A stretch of DNA of 64,000 nt from an uncultured Opitutaceae bacterium (GTDB lineage Bacteria > Verrucomicrobiota > Verrucomicrobiia > Opitutales > Opitutaceae): positions 61,906-125,905 of the forward strand of contig CALFNN010000042.1 of the NCBI GenBank assembly GCA_937902925.1. The letters are read 5' to 3'. A program made the translations under genes and the position numbers. Every line of letters begins with the position of its first letter. Positions within the stretch are counted from its first letter, which is position 1. Shown here piece by piece: positions 44,637-53,799 of the stretch. The notes beneath the pieces are model-generated. The model worked only from the letters and a program-made list of their open reading frames with translations, made no database searches and was not told where the DNA came from.

Positions 44637-45392
44637 TCAGACCCGGGCCGCCGCCAGATAGTTGGCACCGGCCTGCGACCAGTTCACGACGTTCCAGAAC
44701 GCCTTGATGTAGTCCGCCCGGCGATTCTGGTAGTTCAGGTAGTAGGCGTGCTCCCACACGTCGAGGCCGAGGATGGGCACGGCCCCGTCGCTCAACGGCG
44801 AATCCTGGTTCGCCGTCGCCATGATCGTGAGCACCCCGCCCTTGACGACCAGCCACGCCCACCCGCTGCCAAATTGTTTCAGGGCCGTGTCGCCAAATTG
44901 CGCCCGGAAGGTATCGAACGAACTGAACGATTTTGTGATGGCCACGGCGAGATCGCCACCGGGCACGCCCCCGCCGCCGGGTCCGATGATCCGCCAGAAC
45001 AGCGAATGGTTGAGATGCCCCCCGACATTGTTGCGCAGCGCGCCGCGCATGGCCTCGGGCACCGAAAAAAGATTCTGCAGGATCTCCTCGCCCGAAAGCC
45101 GCTGGAGATCGGCATGGCCGGCGAGGGCCTTGTTGGCGTTGTCGATGTAGGCCTGATGGTGTTTCGTATAGTGAATTTCCATCGTGCGGGCATCGATGTG
45201 CGGCTCGAGCGCGTTGAACGCGTAACCCAGTTTCGGCAGGACAAACGGCTGCGCGGTCGTGCCGGCGCCCGGCGCAATCTCGACTTCGGCTCCCGGAGCT
45301 TGGGTCGCGAGCGCGCCCAAGCCGAGGAGGGCGGCGCCGGCACCGAATTTCTTGAGCGCCTCACGGCGCGTGAGCGGGTGGTGGGGATTCAT
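44637..45392 (-). CDS. sodA: Superoxide dismutase, Mn-type, with Tat signal
   Basis: 251 residues. The N-terminus [21 protein letters not shown] is a twin-arginine signal, so the enzyme is exported folded. Metal ligands are H74 (MEIHYTKHH), H129 (HLNHSLFW), D211 and H215 ([11 protein letters not shown]). NQDSPL and the outer-sphere environment match Mn-SODs rather than Fe-SODs. It dismutates superoxide in the periplasm. Converges with the Fur-like gene, and Fur-type control is possible. It is 51 bp after the ABC-transporter gene on the same strand. Confidence 0.95.
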   Translation of the reverse strand: MNPHHPLTRREALKKFGAGAALLGLGALATQAPGAEVEIAPGAGTTAQPFVLPKLGYAFNALEPHIDARTMEIHYTKHHQAYIDNANKALAGHADLQRLSGEEILQNLFSVPEAMRGALRNNVGGHLNHSLFWRIIGPGGGGVPGGDLAVAITKSFSSFDTFRAQFGDTALKQFGSGWAWLVVKGGVLTIMATANQDSPLSDGAVPILGLDVWEHAYYLNYQNRRADYIKAFWNVVNWSQAGANYLAAARV

Positions 45393-45443
45393 GGCCCGAC
45401 GATTCTAGTGCGCCCGGCAGGCCGCGCAAGCCGCACCTGCAAA

Positions 45444-48400
45444 TCATCTCGGCTCCGCCCCGAGGCGGATGCGCGGATCGAGCCACAGCAGGAGCAGGTC
45501 GCTCACCAGCGTGCCCACGACGCCGAGCAGGCACAGGAGCATCAGCATCGAACCGGCGAGATAGACATCCTCCGACAGCAAGGCATCGAGCAGCGCCGGG
45601 CCGATCATCGGCAGACCGAGCACCATGGCGACGATCGCGCCGCCGGAGACAAGTTGCGGGAAAAACCCGCCGAGGCCCGATACAAACGGGTTGATCGCGA
45701 GCCGGGCGGGATATTTCAACAACAGCCGCAGCGGCCGCACTCCCTTCGCGCGTGCCGTCGTCACATAGGGCTTTTTCAGCTCGTCGAGCAGGTTCGCCCG
45801 CATCACGCGAATCAGGCCCGCCGCGGAACCGAATCCCAGCACCACGACCGGCAGCCAGAGGTGGCCCAGCAGGTCGATCACCTTCGCTCCGTTCCAGCCG
45901 GGCATCGTGGAAAAGTCCGGCGAGAACAAGCCGCCGATGTTCAAGCCAAACCAGCGTTTCGCGAGATACATGAACACCAGCGCGAGCAGAAACGACGGCA
46001 CGGACATCCCCAGAAACGCCACCAGGGTCAGCCCGTAGTCGCCCGCCGAGCGCTGGCGCACGGCGGAATAGATCCCGGCCGGCAGGGCCAAGGCCCAAGT
46101 GAACAGCACCGTCGCCAGCGACACAATCACCGTGAGCAGAATGCGGTCCCCGATGACGTCAGCCACCGGTTTCTCGTGTTCCATCGACAGGCCAAGGTTG
46201 CCTTGCAGCAGGCCCGTGTCCGCCGGCCGGAAAGTCGTGAACCAGACGAAGCCCATCCACCGCGCGTAACGTTTCACCACGGGCTCATCCAGGTGAAAAT
46301 TTTTCCGCAGGTCGGCGGCCAGTTGGTCGTTGTCTGAGGTGCCCTGCATTTCGAGTCGCGCGATGCGCACCTCGGCAAAATCGCCCGGCGGGAGCTGCAC
46401 GAGCGCAAACACAATGATTGAGACCACGAGAAGCGTCGGAATCATCAGCAACAGCCGGCGTCCGATGAAGGGATGCCGCACCGCGAGGAAGACGAGGCCG
46501 GCCCCGACGATCCCCGCGAACAGCCAGTGCAAGGGCGCATTGGCTGCCGCGGCCGTCGCGACCGGCGCATCCGCCTCGGAACCGGCGGCGATCGAACCCG
46601 GCGGCGGGGTGATCGTGACGATGGCCTGCTTCGTCTGCGCGTAGACCACCGGATCCTCGGCGGGATGCTCCCAGAAATACGTCTCGATGCCCGTGTTGCC
46701 GGGCGATTGGAAGTTGGAGCCGAACAGGGCGGTGCGCGGGACATTGCGGAATCCGTTCTTCACCACGACGAGTTGCGGTGGCGGTGAGCAGATGCTGATC
46801 GTCCAGACGTTCTGCGCGTCGATCTTCTGGATCTCGTTGAAACGGGCGATGCGCGCGGCCTCCGAGGGTTCGGCGTTGATTTCGTCGAGGATCGTCATCG
46901 CCCGGAGCAGCGGGTGGCCGGGCGGCGGCGGCGCCGCGTTCGGCCGCCGGGCGGCGGGATCGTCATAAAGGCCGCCATATTGATTCCACGTGCCGAACGC
47001 CGGCGCATAGAACGACTCGAGATAGGTCGGGACGAAATTACGCGGCTCCACGAGCGGATAGAATTCGCTCTCGCTCGTCCACACCGTGAAGTCGTGCTCA
47101 TAGGTGAGCTTCTCCTGCTCGAAGAGCTTGCGGGCCCGCTCGCGCAGCAGCACGCGCACCCCCACCCTCGCCCAGTCGTCGAGGATGAATTGCGAGGGAC
47201 CCGCCGCCGTGTAGTCGGTCGTGTTCAGCGTGAACGTCATCCGCGTGCCGTCGGGAAAGGTCCGGAAGCCCTCCCGGTCGCGGTGCGTGAGCCCGAGCGA
47301 ATCGAGCAACTGGTTCGCACGGGCCGGATCGAACTCGGTGAAGGCGTGGTAGAGCTCCGCGTTGTAATAGGGCGAATCGGGCGGCGGCGCGATCTGGGCC
47401 GGCTCGGTCTGGCCGTTGAACTCGGCGTCGATGATTTCGCGGCGGTTGATCGCGAGCGAGAGCGCCTGGCGAAAATGCGCCTCGTTGAGCAGGTCGTGTT
47501 TCCACCGCGTGTCCGGCCGCGCGGGGTCGATGCGGCGGTTGAGATTGGGAAAGACGGTATAGAGCGACTGGGTGCTCGATTTCCAGTGGTAGACTTCGTA
47601 GCCGTTGCGCTCCGCGCTGCCGAGGAGCAGGATGTGATCCTCGTAGCGGATGTGGCGGTCCTGCATCGAGGGCTCGCCGTTGGCGGCGGCGACGGCGATG
47701 AGATTGTTGTTCTTCACGTCCATCACCAGCCGGTCGAGATACGGCAACTGGTTCCCCTGCGGATCGACCGCGTAGTAATAGGGATTGCGGACGAAAATCT
47801 GCGGCGTGGTCGGTTCGTAGGTATGCAGGATCCACGGCCAGAGCCGCGGGTGCTCCGGATTCAGGTAATGCTTCATCTTCTTGTAGACGGCCACGGGGCT
47901 CGACAAATGGAGCGCCTCCATCGTCCGCCGGATGAGTTCCTGGTCCCCGAGCGCCGGATGATACTGCCGCAGGTAGTGCGCCGGCACGATATGCTCCGTG
48001 TAGTCCTCGTAGTTCATGTTCGTCGAGGCGAGCCGCTCGAGGAACAGCGGGTTCGGCTGGTCGAACACGAAACGAAAATGCAGGTCGTCGATTTTTTCGA
48101 CGCGGCCGAGGGTGGCGCCCGACCGCAGGAGAAACCGCGGCTGGACGTTGAAATAGAGAATCTCGTTTTGATACCAGTAGACGATGTCGTCGCTCGTGAG
48201 CGGGTAGCCGTCGGACCAGCGCATGCCGCGCCGCAGGGTGAACGTGTAGACCCGGTCGTCCGCCGACACCTCCCACGATTTCGCGATGTGCGGCACGATC
48301 GGATAGCCCTGCGGCGACCAGCGCACGAGGTTCGAGTCGGACATGCGCCAGAAGATCGTGCTGAAGTCCGAGAGGGAGTTGACCAGCCGGTTCCACGTGC

Positions 48401-48770
48401 CGCCGTAGCGGCCGATCCCGTCGACGCCTTCCATCACCACCGGCTCCGGTCCCGTGCGCTCGGCGACCGGCGGCAACCGGCCTTCGCGCACGAGGTCCGC
48501 CAGCATCGGCGCCTCGCCGCGCGGCCACCAGCGTGCGCTCTCGCCCGCCGCGTAGTCAACCGGGCGCACGATCACGGGCGGGTGCGCCAGGTCGAGCACC
48601 CGCGCGTTCCGGCGGGCCGCCTGGACAACCGCCAGTTCCGCCGCGGGCGGCGGCGGCGGCGGCGTGGTGACATCGGGCCGCAGCGCCGCGGCGCAAAAAT
48701 AGAGCAGCGCCGTGAAGCCGAGCGCCGCGACGGCAAACCATGCGAGAATGACCAGTAAGCGCTTTTTCAC
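45444..48770 (-). CDS. Peptide/opine ABC transporter: substrate-binding protein fused to DppB-type permease
   Basis: A 1108-residue chain with GTG start. An N-terminal helix (LLVILAWFAVAALGFTALLYF) precedes an SBP_bac_5 (DppA-like) domain to about residue 690, including YTFTLRRGMRWSDGYPLTSDDI and NEAHFRQALSLAINR. From about 744 a linker helix leads into a BPD_transp_1 permease with the DppB-type start (RHPFIGRRLLLMIPTLLVVS) and the EAA loop (ELKKPYVTTARAKGVRP, near 994-1010). It is an importer component in which ligand capture and channel are one protein. No second permease or ATPase gene is in the window. Confidence 0.93.
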   Translation of the reverse strand: MKKRLLVILAWFAVAALGFTALLYFCAAALRPDVTTPPPPPPAAELAVVQAARRNARVLDLAHPPVIVRPVDYAAGESARWWPRGEAPMLADLVREGRLPPVAERTGPEPVVMEGVDGIGRYGGTWNRLVNSLSDFSTIFWRMSDSNLVRWSPQGYPIVPHIAKSWEVSADDRVYTFTLRRGMRWSDGYPLTSDDIVYWYQNEILYFNVQPRFLLRSGATLGRVEKIDDLHFRFVFDQPNPLFLERLASTNMNYEDYTEHIVPAHYLRQYHPALGDQELIRRTMEALHLSSPVAVYKKMKHYLNPEHPRLWPWILHTYEPTTPQIFVRNPYYYAVDPQGNQLPYLDRLVMDVKNNNLIAVAAANGEPSMQDRHIRYEDHILLLGSAERNGYEVYHWKSSTQSLYTVFPNLNRRIDPARPDTRWKHDLLNEAHFRQALSLAINRREIIDAEFNGQTEPAQIAPPPDSPYYNAELYHAFTEFDPARANQLLDSLGLTHRDREGFRTFPDGTRMTFTLNTTDYTAAGPSQFILDDWARVGVRVLLRERARKLFEQEKLTYEHDFTVWTSESEFYPLVEPRNFVPTYLESFYAPAFGTWNQYGGLYDDPAARRPNAAPPPPGHPLLRAMTILDEINAEPSEAARIARFNEIQKIDAQNVWTISICSPPPQLVVVKNGFRNVPRTALFGSNFQSPGNTGIETYFWEHPAEDPVVYAQTKQAIVTITPPPGSIAAGSEADAPVATAAAANAPLHWLFAGIVGAGLVFLAVRHPFIGRRLLLMIPTLLVVSIIVFALVQLPPGDFAEVRIARLEMQGTSDNDQLAADLRKNFHLDEPVVKRYARWMGFVWFTTFRPADTGLLQGNLGLSMEHEKPVADVIGDRILLTVIVSLATVLFTWALALPAGIYSAVRQRSAGDYGLTLVAFLGMSVPSFLLALVFMYLAKRWFGLNIGGLFSPDFSTMPGWNGAKVIDLLGHLWLPVVVLGFGSAAGLIRVMRANLLDELKKPYVTTARAKGVRPLRLLLKYPARLAINPFVSGLGGFFPQLVSGGAIVAMVLGLPMIGPALLDALLSEDVYLAGSMLMLLCLLGVVGTLVSDLLLLWLDPRIRLGAEPR

Positions 48771-48968
48771 AGGCCGGGGAAGTCGTCACGAAAGGCCGCG
48801 CGATGCGGGAAAGCAACGCTCTTTGCCACGCGCGGCATCGGGTCGCGGAAATTGTCGCGGTGCAAGCCGCGCTTGCCTCGCGCAACGGCCAGGGCGAGCG
48901 TCGCCTGCCCAAACGACCGCCGCTCTCACCTGTCCGCCGGCCGCGGAAAAACCACCCGATTCCCCCTC

Positions 48969-49763
48969 ATGTCGCCATCGACCGCCAGCCTCGACTCCGC
49001 CGGACCGGCCGCATCGTTTCGCCACTCGGTCTGCAAATGGTGCTACCCCCGGATCCCGCTGGAAACCCTCGCCCGCGTCGCGCCCGGACTCGGGCTTGCC
49101 TCGATCGAATTGCTCGATCCCTCCGAATGGCCGGTCGTCCGAAAACACGACCTGACGTGTGCGATGGCAAACGGCACCACGACGATTGTCGACGGCTTCA
49201 ACCGGCTCGAAAATCACGCGAACTGCGTTCCCTCGATGATCGCGCGGATCGAGGCGTGCGCCGGCGCCGGGCTGCCGAACGTCATTTGTTTTCCCGGCAA
49301 CCGCCGCGGCATGTCCGATGAGCAGGGCCTTGAAAACTGCGCCGCGGGCCTCCGCCGGATCGTCGGCGCCGCCGAGCGTTGCCGCGTCACCGTCTGCATG
49401 GAGCTGCTGAACTCCAAGGTCGACCACCCCGACTACATGTGTGACCACACCGCGTGGGCCGTCGAACTCTGCCAGCGGGTCGGCTCGGAGCGATTCAAGC
49501 TCCTCTATGACATCTATCACATGCAAATCATGGAGGGCGACGTCATCCGCACGATCCGCGAGCACCACGCCTGCATCGGCCACTATCACACCGGCGGCAA
49601 CCCCGGGCGGCACGAGATCGATGGAACGCAGGAACTCAACTACCCCGCGATAATGCGGGCGATCAAGGCCACCGGGTTCACCGGTTTCGTCGGGCAGGAA
49701 TTCATTCCGACCCGCGACCCGCTTGCGTCGCTCGGCGAAGCGGTGAAGCTCTGCACCGTGTGA
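48969..49763 (+). CDS. Hydroxypyruvate isomerase-like TIM barrel
   Basis: 264 residues from ATG 48969. The barrel carries FRHSVCKWCYPRIPLETLA, IELLDPSEWPV, VCMELLNSKV (Glu ligand), YDIYHMQIMEGD (Asp/His), GHYHTGGNPGRHEID and FVGQEFIPT, the order of ligands in the Hyi-type family. It interconverts hydroxypyruvate and tartronate semialdehyde in known cases, but relatives act on other sugars. The next small gene starts inside its stop codon (GTGA). Confidence 0.85.
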   Translation: MSPSTASLDSAGPAASFRHSVCKWCYPRIPLETLARVAPGLGLASIELLDPSEWPVVRKHDLTCAMANGTTTIVDGFNRLENHANCVPSMIARIEACAGAGLPNVICFPGNRRGMSDEQGLENCAAGLRRIVGAAERCRVTVCMELLNSKVDHPDYMCDHTAWAVELCQRVGSERFKLLYDIYHMQIMEGDVIRTIREHHACIGHYHTGGNPGRHEIDGTQELNYPAIMRAIKATGFTGFVGQEFIPTRDPLASLGEAVKLCTV

Positions 49764-49987
49764 GCCTCGATCCGTTCCTCAAAAAAATCCTGCGCTTCAG
49801 CCTCATCGGCTGCGGCGCGATGGCCGTGATGTCCGGAATCGTGAACATCATCGGCGCCTATCAGTTGATCGACGCCTCGTCCGAAGCGCAGCTCGGCATC
49901 AGCCGCGGTTCTCTGGTCGGCACGTATGCCGTCATCCTGCTCGTCGGCGCCGTGATGGTGTTCGCCGGCCTGCGCTGGAAAAAGTGA
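49760..49987 (+). CDS. Small two-helix membrane protein
   Basis: 75 residues with a GTG start overlapping the isomerase stop. Two hydrophobic helices (about 12-32 and 52-70) flank an acidic loop (DASSEAQLGISRG). No family recognised. Overlap with the preceding gene supports translation. Confidence 0.65.
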   Translation: MSLDPFLKKILRFSLIGCGAMAVMSGIVNIIGAYQLIDASSEAQLGISRGSLVGTYAVILLVGAVMVFAGLRWKK

Positions 49988-50059
49988 CCCTGCGGGCCGG
50001 TCTGGCCGCGCCAGCCTCCGCTTGCCCCCGGCCATCGTGTCGTTCCTAGTGCCGGCTCC

Positions 50060-51379
50060 ATGACCGGGTCGACACGCTCCGCGACGTCTCCGGCCGGCAG
50101 CTTCCACTGGCTGCGCCGGCTGCTTGCGCACATCGCGCTCGACGTCACGCCGCTGCAGATTTCGCGCGACTACCGGCTGCTTTTTACCGGGCAGTTCGTG
50201 TCGGCGTTTGGCACGGCTCTGAGCTTCGTGGCGCTGCCGTGGCAGATGTATCAGCTCACCCACTCGACCCTCTACGTCGGCCTGCTCGGGGTCGCGGAGT
50301 TCGTGCCCATGTTTCTACTCGGTCTCGTCGGCGGGGCGCTCGCGGACGCCGTCGACCGGCGCAAGCTGATCCTCGGCGCCGAGTGCGGCCTCGCCGCCTG
50401 CTGCGCGATGCTCGCGTGCAACGCGCTGCTGCCGGCGCCGCACGTCTGGGTGCTGTTCGCCGGCTCGGCATGGTTCGCGGGCTGCAACGCGATTCACCGC
50501 CCCGCGCTCGACTCGCTGACGCCGCGGCTCGTCCCGCCCGAGCAGCTGCCAGCCGTGTCCGCGTTGTCCAGCCTCCGCAGTTTTACGTTCATTGTCGGAC
50601 CGGCGGTCGCCGGCGTGATCGCCGCGACTTTCGGGGTGGCCCCGGCGTTCGCGCTCAACTTGCTCACCTACCTCGTCGCCGTCGCGACGCTGCTGGCAAT
50701 CCGTTCCGTGCCGGTGCCGTGCGAGGCCCGGACCCCAAGCCTGCCGGCCATTGCCGAGGGCCTGAAATATGCGCGCACCCGGCCGGAACTGCTCGGCACC
50801 TACCTGATCGACATCAACGCCATGTTCTTCGCCATGCCCATCGCGCTCTTCCCCGCGCTGGCGGAAAGATTCGGCGGCCGGTCGGTCGGCCTGCTCTACG
50901 CGATGCTCGCGCTCGGCCCGCTGCTCGTGTCGCTCACCTCCGGCTGGACGGCGCACGTGAGACGCCAGGGCCGCGCGATCGTCGTCGCGGTCATCGTCTG
51001 GGGATTTGCGATCGTCGGATTCGGCGCGGCGCCCAACCTCTGGGTCGCGCTCGGCTGTCTGCTCGTCGCCGGCGCCGCCGATGGCGTCAGCGGGATTTTC
51101 CGGATGACGATCTGGAATCAAACCATCCCCGACCGGCTCCGCGGCCGGATGGCCGGCATCGAGATGATCAGCTACCTCACCGGTCCGTATCTTGGCAACG
51201 CCCAGGTCGGTTTCACCGCGAGCCTGCTCGGCCTGCGCACCGGCATCATGTGGGGCGGCGCCGCATGCGTCGCGGGCACCGGCGTGCTCGCGCTCCTCCT
51301 GCCGCGATTTGTCCGCTACGACCGCCGCGAAGGCCTCGCGCGGAAGGCGGCCGAGGAAGCCGGCACTCAGGCGTCGTAA
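50060..51379 (+). CDS. MFS efflux protein (EntS/MFS_3-like)
   Basis: 439 residues with about 12 helices starting near residue 40 (LLFTGQFVSAFGTALSFVALPWQMY). The loop GGALADAVDRRKLI corresponds to the MFS loop 2-3 motif. WNQTIPDRLRGRMAGIEM near residue 350 is typical of EntS-type exporters. Substrate unknown. Its stop overlaps the stop of the convergent response-regulator gene by 13 bp. Confidence 0.88.
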   Translation: MTGSTRSATSPAGSFHWLRRLLAHIALDVTPLQISRDYRLLFTGQFVSAFGTALSFVALPWQMYQLTHSTLYVGLLGVAEFVPMFLLGLVGGALADAVDRRKLILGAECGLAACCAMLACNALLPAPHVWVLFAGSAWFAGCNAIHRPALDSLTPRLVPPEQLPAVSALSSLRSFTFIVGPAVAGVIAATFGVAPAFALNLLTYLVAVATLLAIRSVPVPCEARTPSLPAIAEGLKYARTRPELLGTYLIDINAMFFAMPIALFPALAERFGGRSVGLLYAMLALGPLLVSLTSGWTAHVRRQGRAIVVAVIVWGFAIVGFGAAPNLWVALGCLLVAGAADGVSGIFRMTIWNQTIPDRLRGRMAGIEMISYLTGPYLGNAQVGFTASLLGLRTGIMWGGAACVAGTGVLALLLPRFVRYDRREGLARKAAEEAGTQAS

Positions 51380-52068
51380 CGGTAGCCCACGCCGTGGACG
51401 GTCACGATCGTGCGTGGCGTGTCCGCCTCGGGTTCCACTTTCTTGCGCAACTGCGCGACATGCTGGTCGAGCGTGCGGGTCGTTCCCAAATAATCCACGC
51501 CCCACACCGCGTTCAGCAGCGCGTCACGGCTGAGCACCTCCCCGGGGCGGGCGGCGAAAATCTCCGCGAGTTTCAATTCGCGCGCCGTCAGCGGGCTCGT
51601 GCGGTCGGCGACCCGCGCCGTGAACTTCCGCCGGTCGATCTCCGCGGCACCTAACCGGAAGACGGGTGGCAGCGCCACTCCGCCCCCGGCGCCCGCGGCC
51701 ATTTTTCCCCGTCGCAGCAGCGCCTCGACCCGCGCGAGCAGTTCGTGCACGCCGAACGGTTTCGTCACATAGTCGTCCGCCCCGAGTTTGAGGCCGACAA
51801 CCTTGTCGATCTCTTCACCCTTCGCGGTGAGAAACAAGACCGGCACGCGCTCGCCGCGGCTCCGCAGCTCGCGACACACCTCGTAGCCGCTGGCCTTCGG
51901 CATCATCACGTCGAGCAGGACAAGATCGAATTTCTCCTGGGGAAACAGCTTCAGCGCCTGCGCCCCGTCGGCGGCGGCCGTAACCGCGTAGCCCTCGCTT
52001 TCCAGCGTGGCAACCAGGCCGAGACGGATGTTCGCGTCGTCTTCGGCGATGAGAATTCTGGCTTTCAT
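51367..52068 (-). CDS. OmpR/PhoB-family response regulator
   Basis: 233 residues from ATG 52068. Receiver has the EDD triad (AEDDANIR), the phospho-acceptor Asp in LVLLDVMMPKASG and K in YVTKPFGVHELL. The winged-helix domain reads LTARELKLAEIFAARPGEVLSRDALLNAVWG and ends TVHGVGYRYDA. The start overlaps the kinase stop as ATGA. It is the last gene of a secreted-protein/kinase/regulator operon, preceded by phased repeats of a kind that OmpR/PhoB proteins bind. Confidence 0.95.
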   Translation of the reverse strand: MKARILIAEDDANIRLGLVATLESEGYAVTAAADGAQALKLFPQEKFDLVLLDVMMPKASGYEVCRELRSRGERVPVLFLTAKGEEIDKVVGLKLGADDYVTKPFGVHELLARVEALLRRGKMAAGAGGGVALPPVFRLGAAEIDRRKFTARVADRTSPLTARELKLAEIFAARPGEVLSRDALLNAVWGVDYLGTTRTLDQHVAQLRKKVEPEADTPRTIVTVHGVGYRYDA

Positions 52069-53789
52069 GGCAGTTCCAAAACGAATTCCGCGCCCCGCCC
52101 CTGGCGGGCCTCGCACCGCAACTCGCCGCCCAGCCCCCGGGCGAGCTGGCGCGCGATGCTGAGCCCCAGCCCCGCACCGCTCCGCTCGGCGGTCAAGGCA
52201 TCGTCGACGCGATAAAATTTCTCGAAGATCCGCTCGCGCAATTCCCCGGGCACCCCGGGGCCACGATCGCCGATGCGCACCTCGACGCCCCGCCGGCCGC
52301 CGGAGGCACCGCCGCCCGCCGCCGCCAGCGCCACGTTGACCTCCCCGCCCTCCGCGGCGTATTTGACGGCATTGTCGACCACGTTCAGCACGATCTGCTC
52401 GAAAGCGTCGCGATCGATCGACCCCATGACCGGTCCTTCCGGGAGCTCACGCCGCAGCGCCAGCCCCGATTCGGCGAGCCGCGGAGCATGCGTATCAAGC
52501 AATCGGGTCAGCTCCGCGGTCAGATCGACCTGCTCGTGCGCGAATATTTTCCGCCCTTGCTCCAGGCGGCTGAAATCGAGCGCGTTATTGACGAGCCGCG
52601 CCAGCCGCTGCGTTTCCCGGCCGATCGTCCGCAGGTAGTCTCCGCTCTGGGCCGCATCGCGCACGCGTCCCTGCTCGAGCAATTCGGAATAGAGGCGGAT
52701 CGTGGTCAGCGGCGTCTTGAACTCGTGCGAGACGTTCGCGACGAACGACGTTTTCTGCGCCGCCTCCGCCTCGCTGCGCCGCGCCTGCCACAGCAGCAAC
52801 GAGCCCCCGGACAGGATCGCCACGACAAAAATCCCGACGAGCAGCGCCCCGGCGAGAAAAAATCCGCCACCGACGCCGCGCGTCCCGCCCTCCATGCGAC
52901 CAAAGCCCACGACCTCCCACCCGGGCAGCAGGTTCGCTGCGATGGGGATGCTCACAAGCGGCACCTTGGGGCTGCTGCGGCTCGCATAACTGCTTTCCGC
53001 CGACGCGTAGACCTTGCTCTGCACCGTCGCGCCGCCGACGCCCCGAATGGCAAACGCATCCGCCAGGTTGCCGTCGCGTGGCAACAAGTCGCCCAGCCGT
53101 GCCGTGATCGTCGCCAGGTTGACCTCGACGCCGATCACTCCGCCGAACGCCGGATGGCGCCAGCCGATCAAATGCAGCGCATCGCCATTGCGCCACGGCA
53201 CCCAACCGCTGCTTTCGGGCACGGACGCCTGCGCGGCCTGTTTCTTCAACGTGTCGGGCCCCGCATTCTGGCGTGCCTCCGATTGCAACGCGTTCCGCAG
53301 GTTCTGCGTCTGCGCGACATTGGACGAGATGTCCTTGCGCTGCGAAAGATAGCTCGCGGATTCGGGTTCGTCGCGCGCGACGCCGCGCCACGGCGGGCCC
53401 GCCGCGACCAAGGCCGCGAGCCAGGTGCGGGTGTCGCCCCCGGCGGGACGGAGCACCCGGTCGTCCCGCGCCACGCGAAACGTCGCTCGCACGAGCGGAT
53501 TGCTGCGCTCCCAGTCGTCGAGAAATGCGTCGGGATTGGCCGCCGGCGCATCGTTGAGCGTGGCCATCAACCCGCCTTGCACATCGCCGACCAGCAACTC
53601 GACATTTTCCGCGATGAGCCGCGCGCGCGCCTCGATGGCCGCGCGGCTCGCTTCGGCCGCCGTGCGCGCCCGCTCGTCAAGGCGCGACTGTTCGCGCCGC
53701 AGCAGCACCAGCGCTCCGGCGCCGACCGCGAGCGTCGGCAGCAGCAGCAAAAGCCAGAAAAGCGTCAGGCGGCGGAGCGGCGTGAGCAC
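52065..53789 (-). CDS. Membrane sensor histidine kinase
   Basis: 574 residues from GTG 53789, chosen because it starts 10 bp after the upstream stop and puts a membrane helix at residues 9-30. The periplasmic sensor spans about 31-308, second helix about 309-333. The H-box is FVANVSHEFKTPLTTIRLYSELLE with H355; N-box NVVDNAVKYA, G1 GDRGPGVP, G2 GAGLGLSIARQLA. The sensor domain has no family I recognise. It phosphorylates the OmpR-type regulator encoded next with a 4-bp overlap. Confidence 0.93.
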   Translation of the reverse strand: MLTPLRRLTLFWLLLLLPTLAVGAGALVLLRREQSRLDERARTAAEASRAAIEARARLIAENVELLVGDVQGGLMATLNDAPAANPDAFLDDWERSNPLVRATFRVARDDRVLRPAGGDTRTWLAALVAAGPPWRGVARDEPESASYLSQRKDISSNVAQTQNLRNALQSEARQNAGPDTLKKQAAQASVPESSGWVPWRNGDALHLIGWRHPAFGGVIGVEVNLATITARLGDLLPRDGNLADAFAIRGVGGATVQSKVYASAESSYASRSSPKVPLVSIPIAANLLPGWEVVGFGRMEGGTRGVGGGFFLAGALLVGIFVVAILSGGSLLLWQARRSEAEAAQKTSFVANVSHEFKTPLTTIRLYSELLEQGRVRDAAQSGDYLRTIGRETQRLARLVNNALDFSRLEQGRKIFAHEQVDLTAELTRLLDTHAPRLAESGLALRRELPEGPVMGSIDRDAFEQIVLNVVDNAVKYAAEGGEVNVALAAAGGGASGGRRGVEVRIGDRGPGVPGELRERIFEKFYRVDDALTAERSGAGLGLSIARQLARGLGGELRCEARQGRGAEFVLELP

Positions 53790-53799
53790 GGCGGGACAG

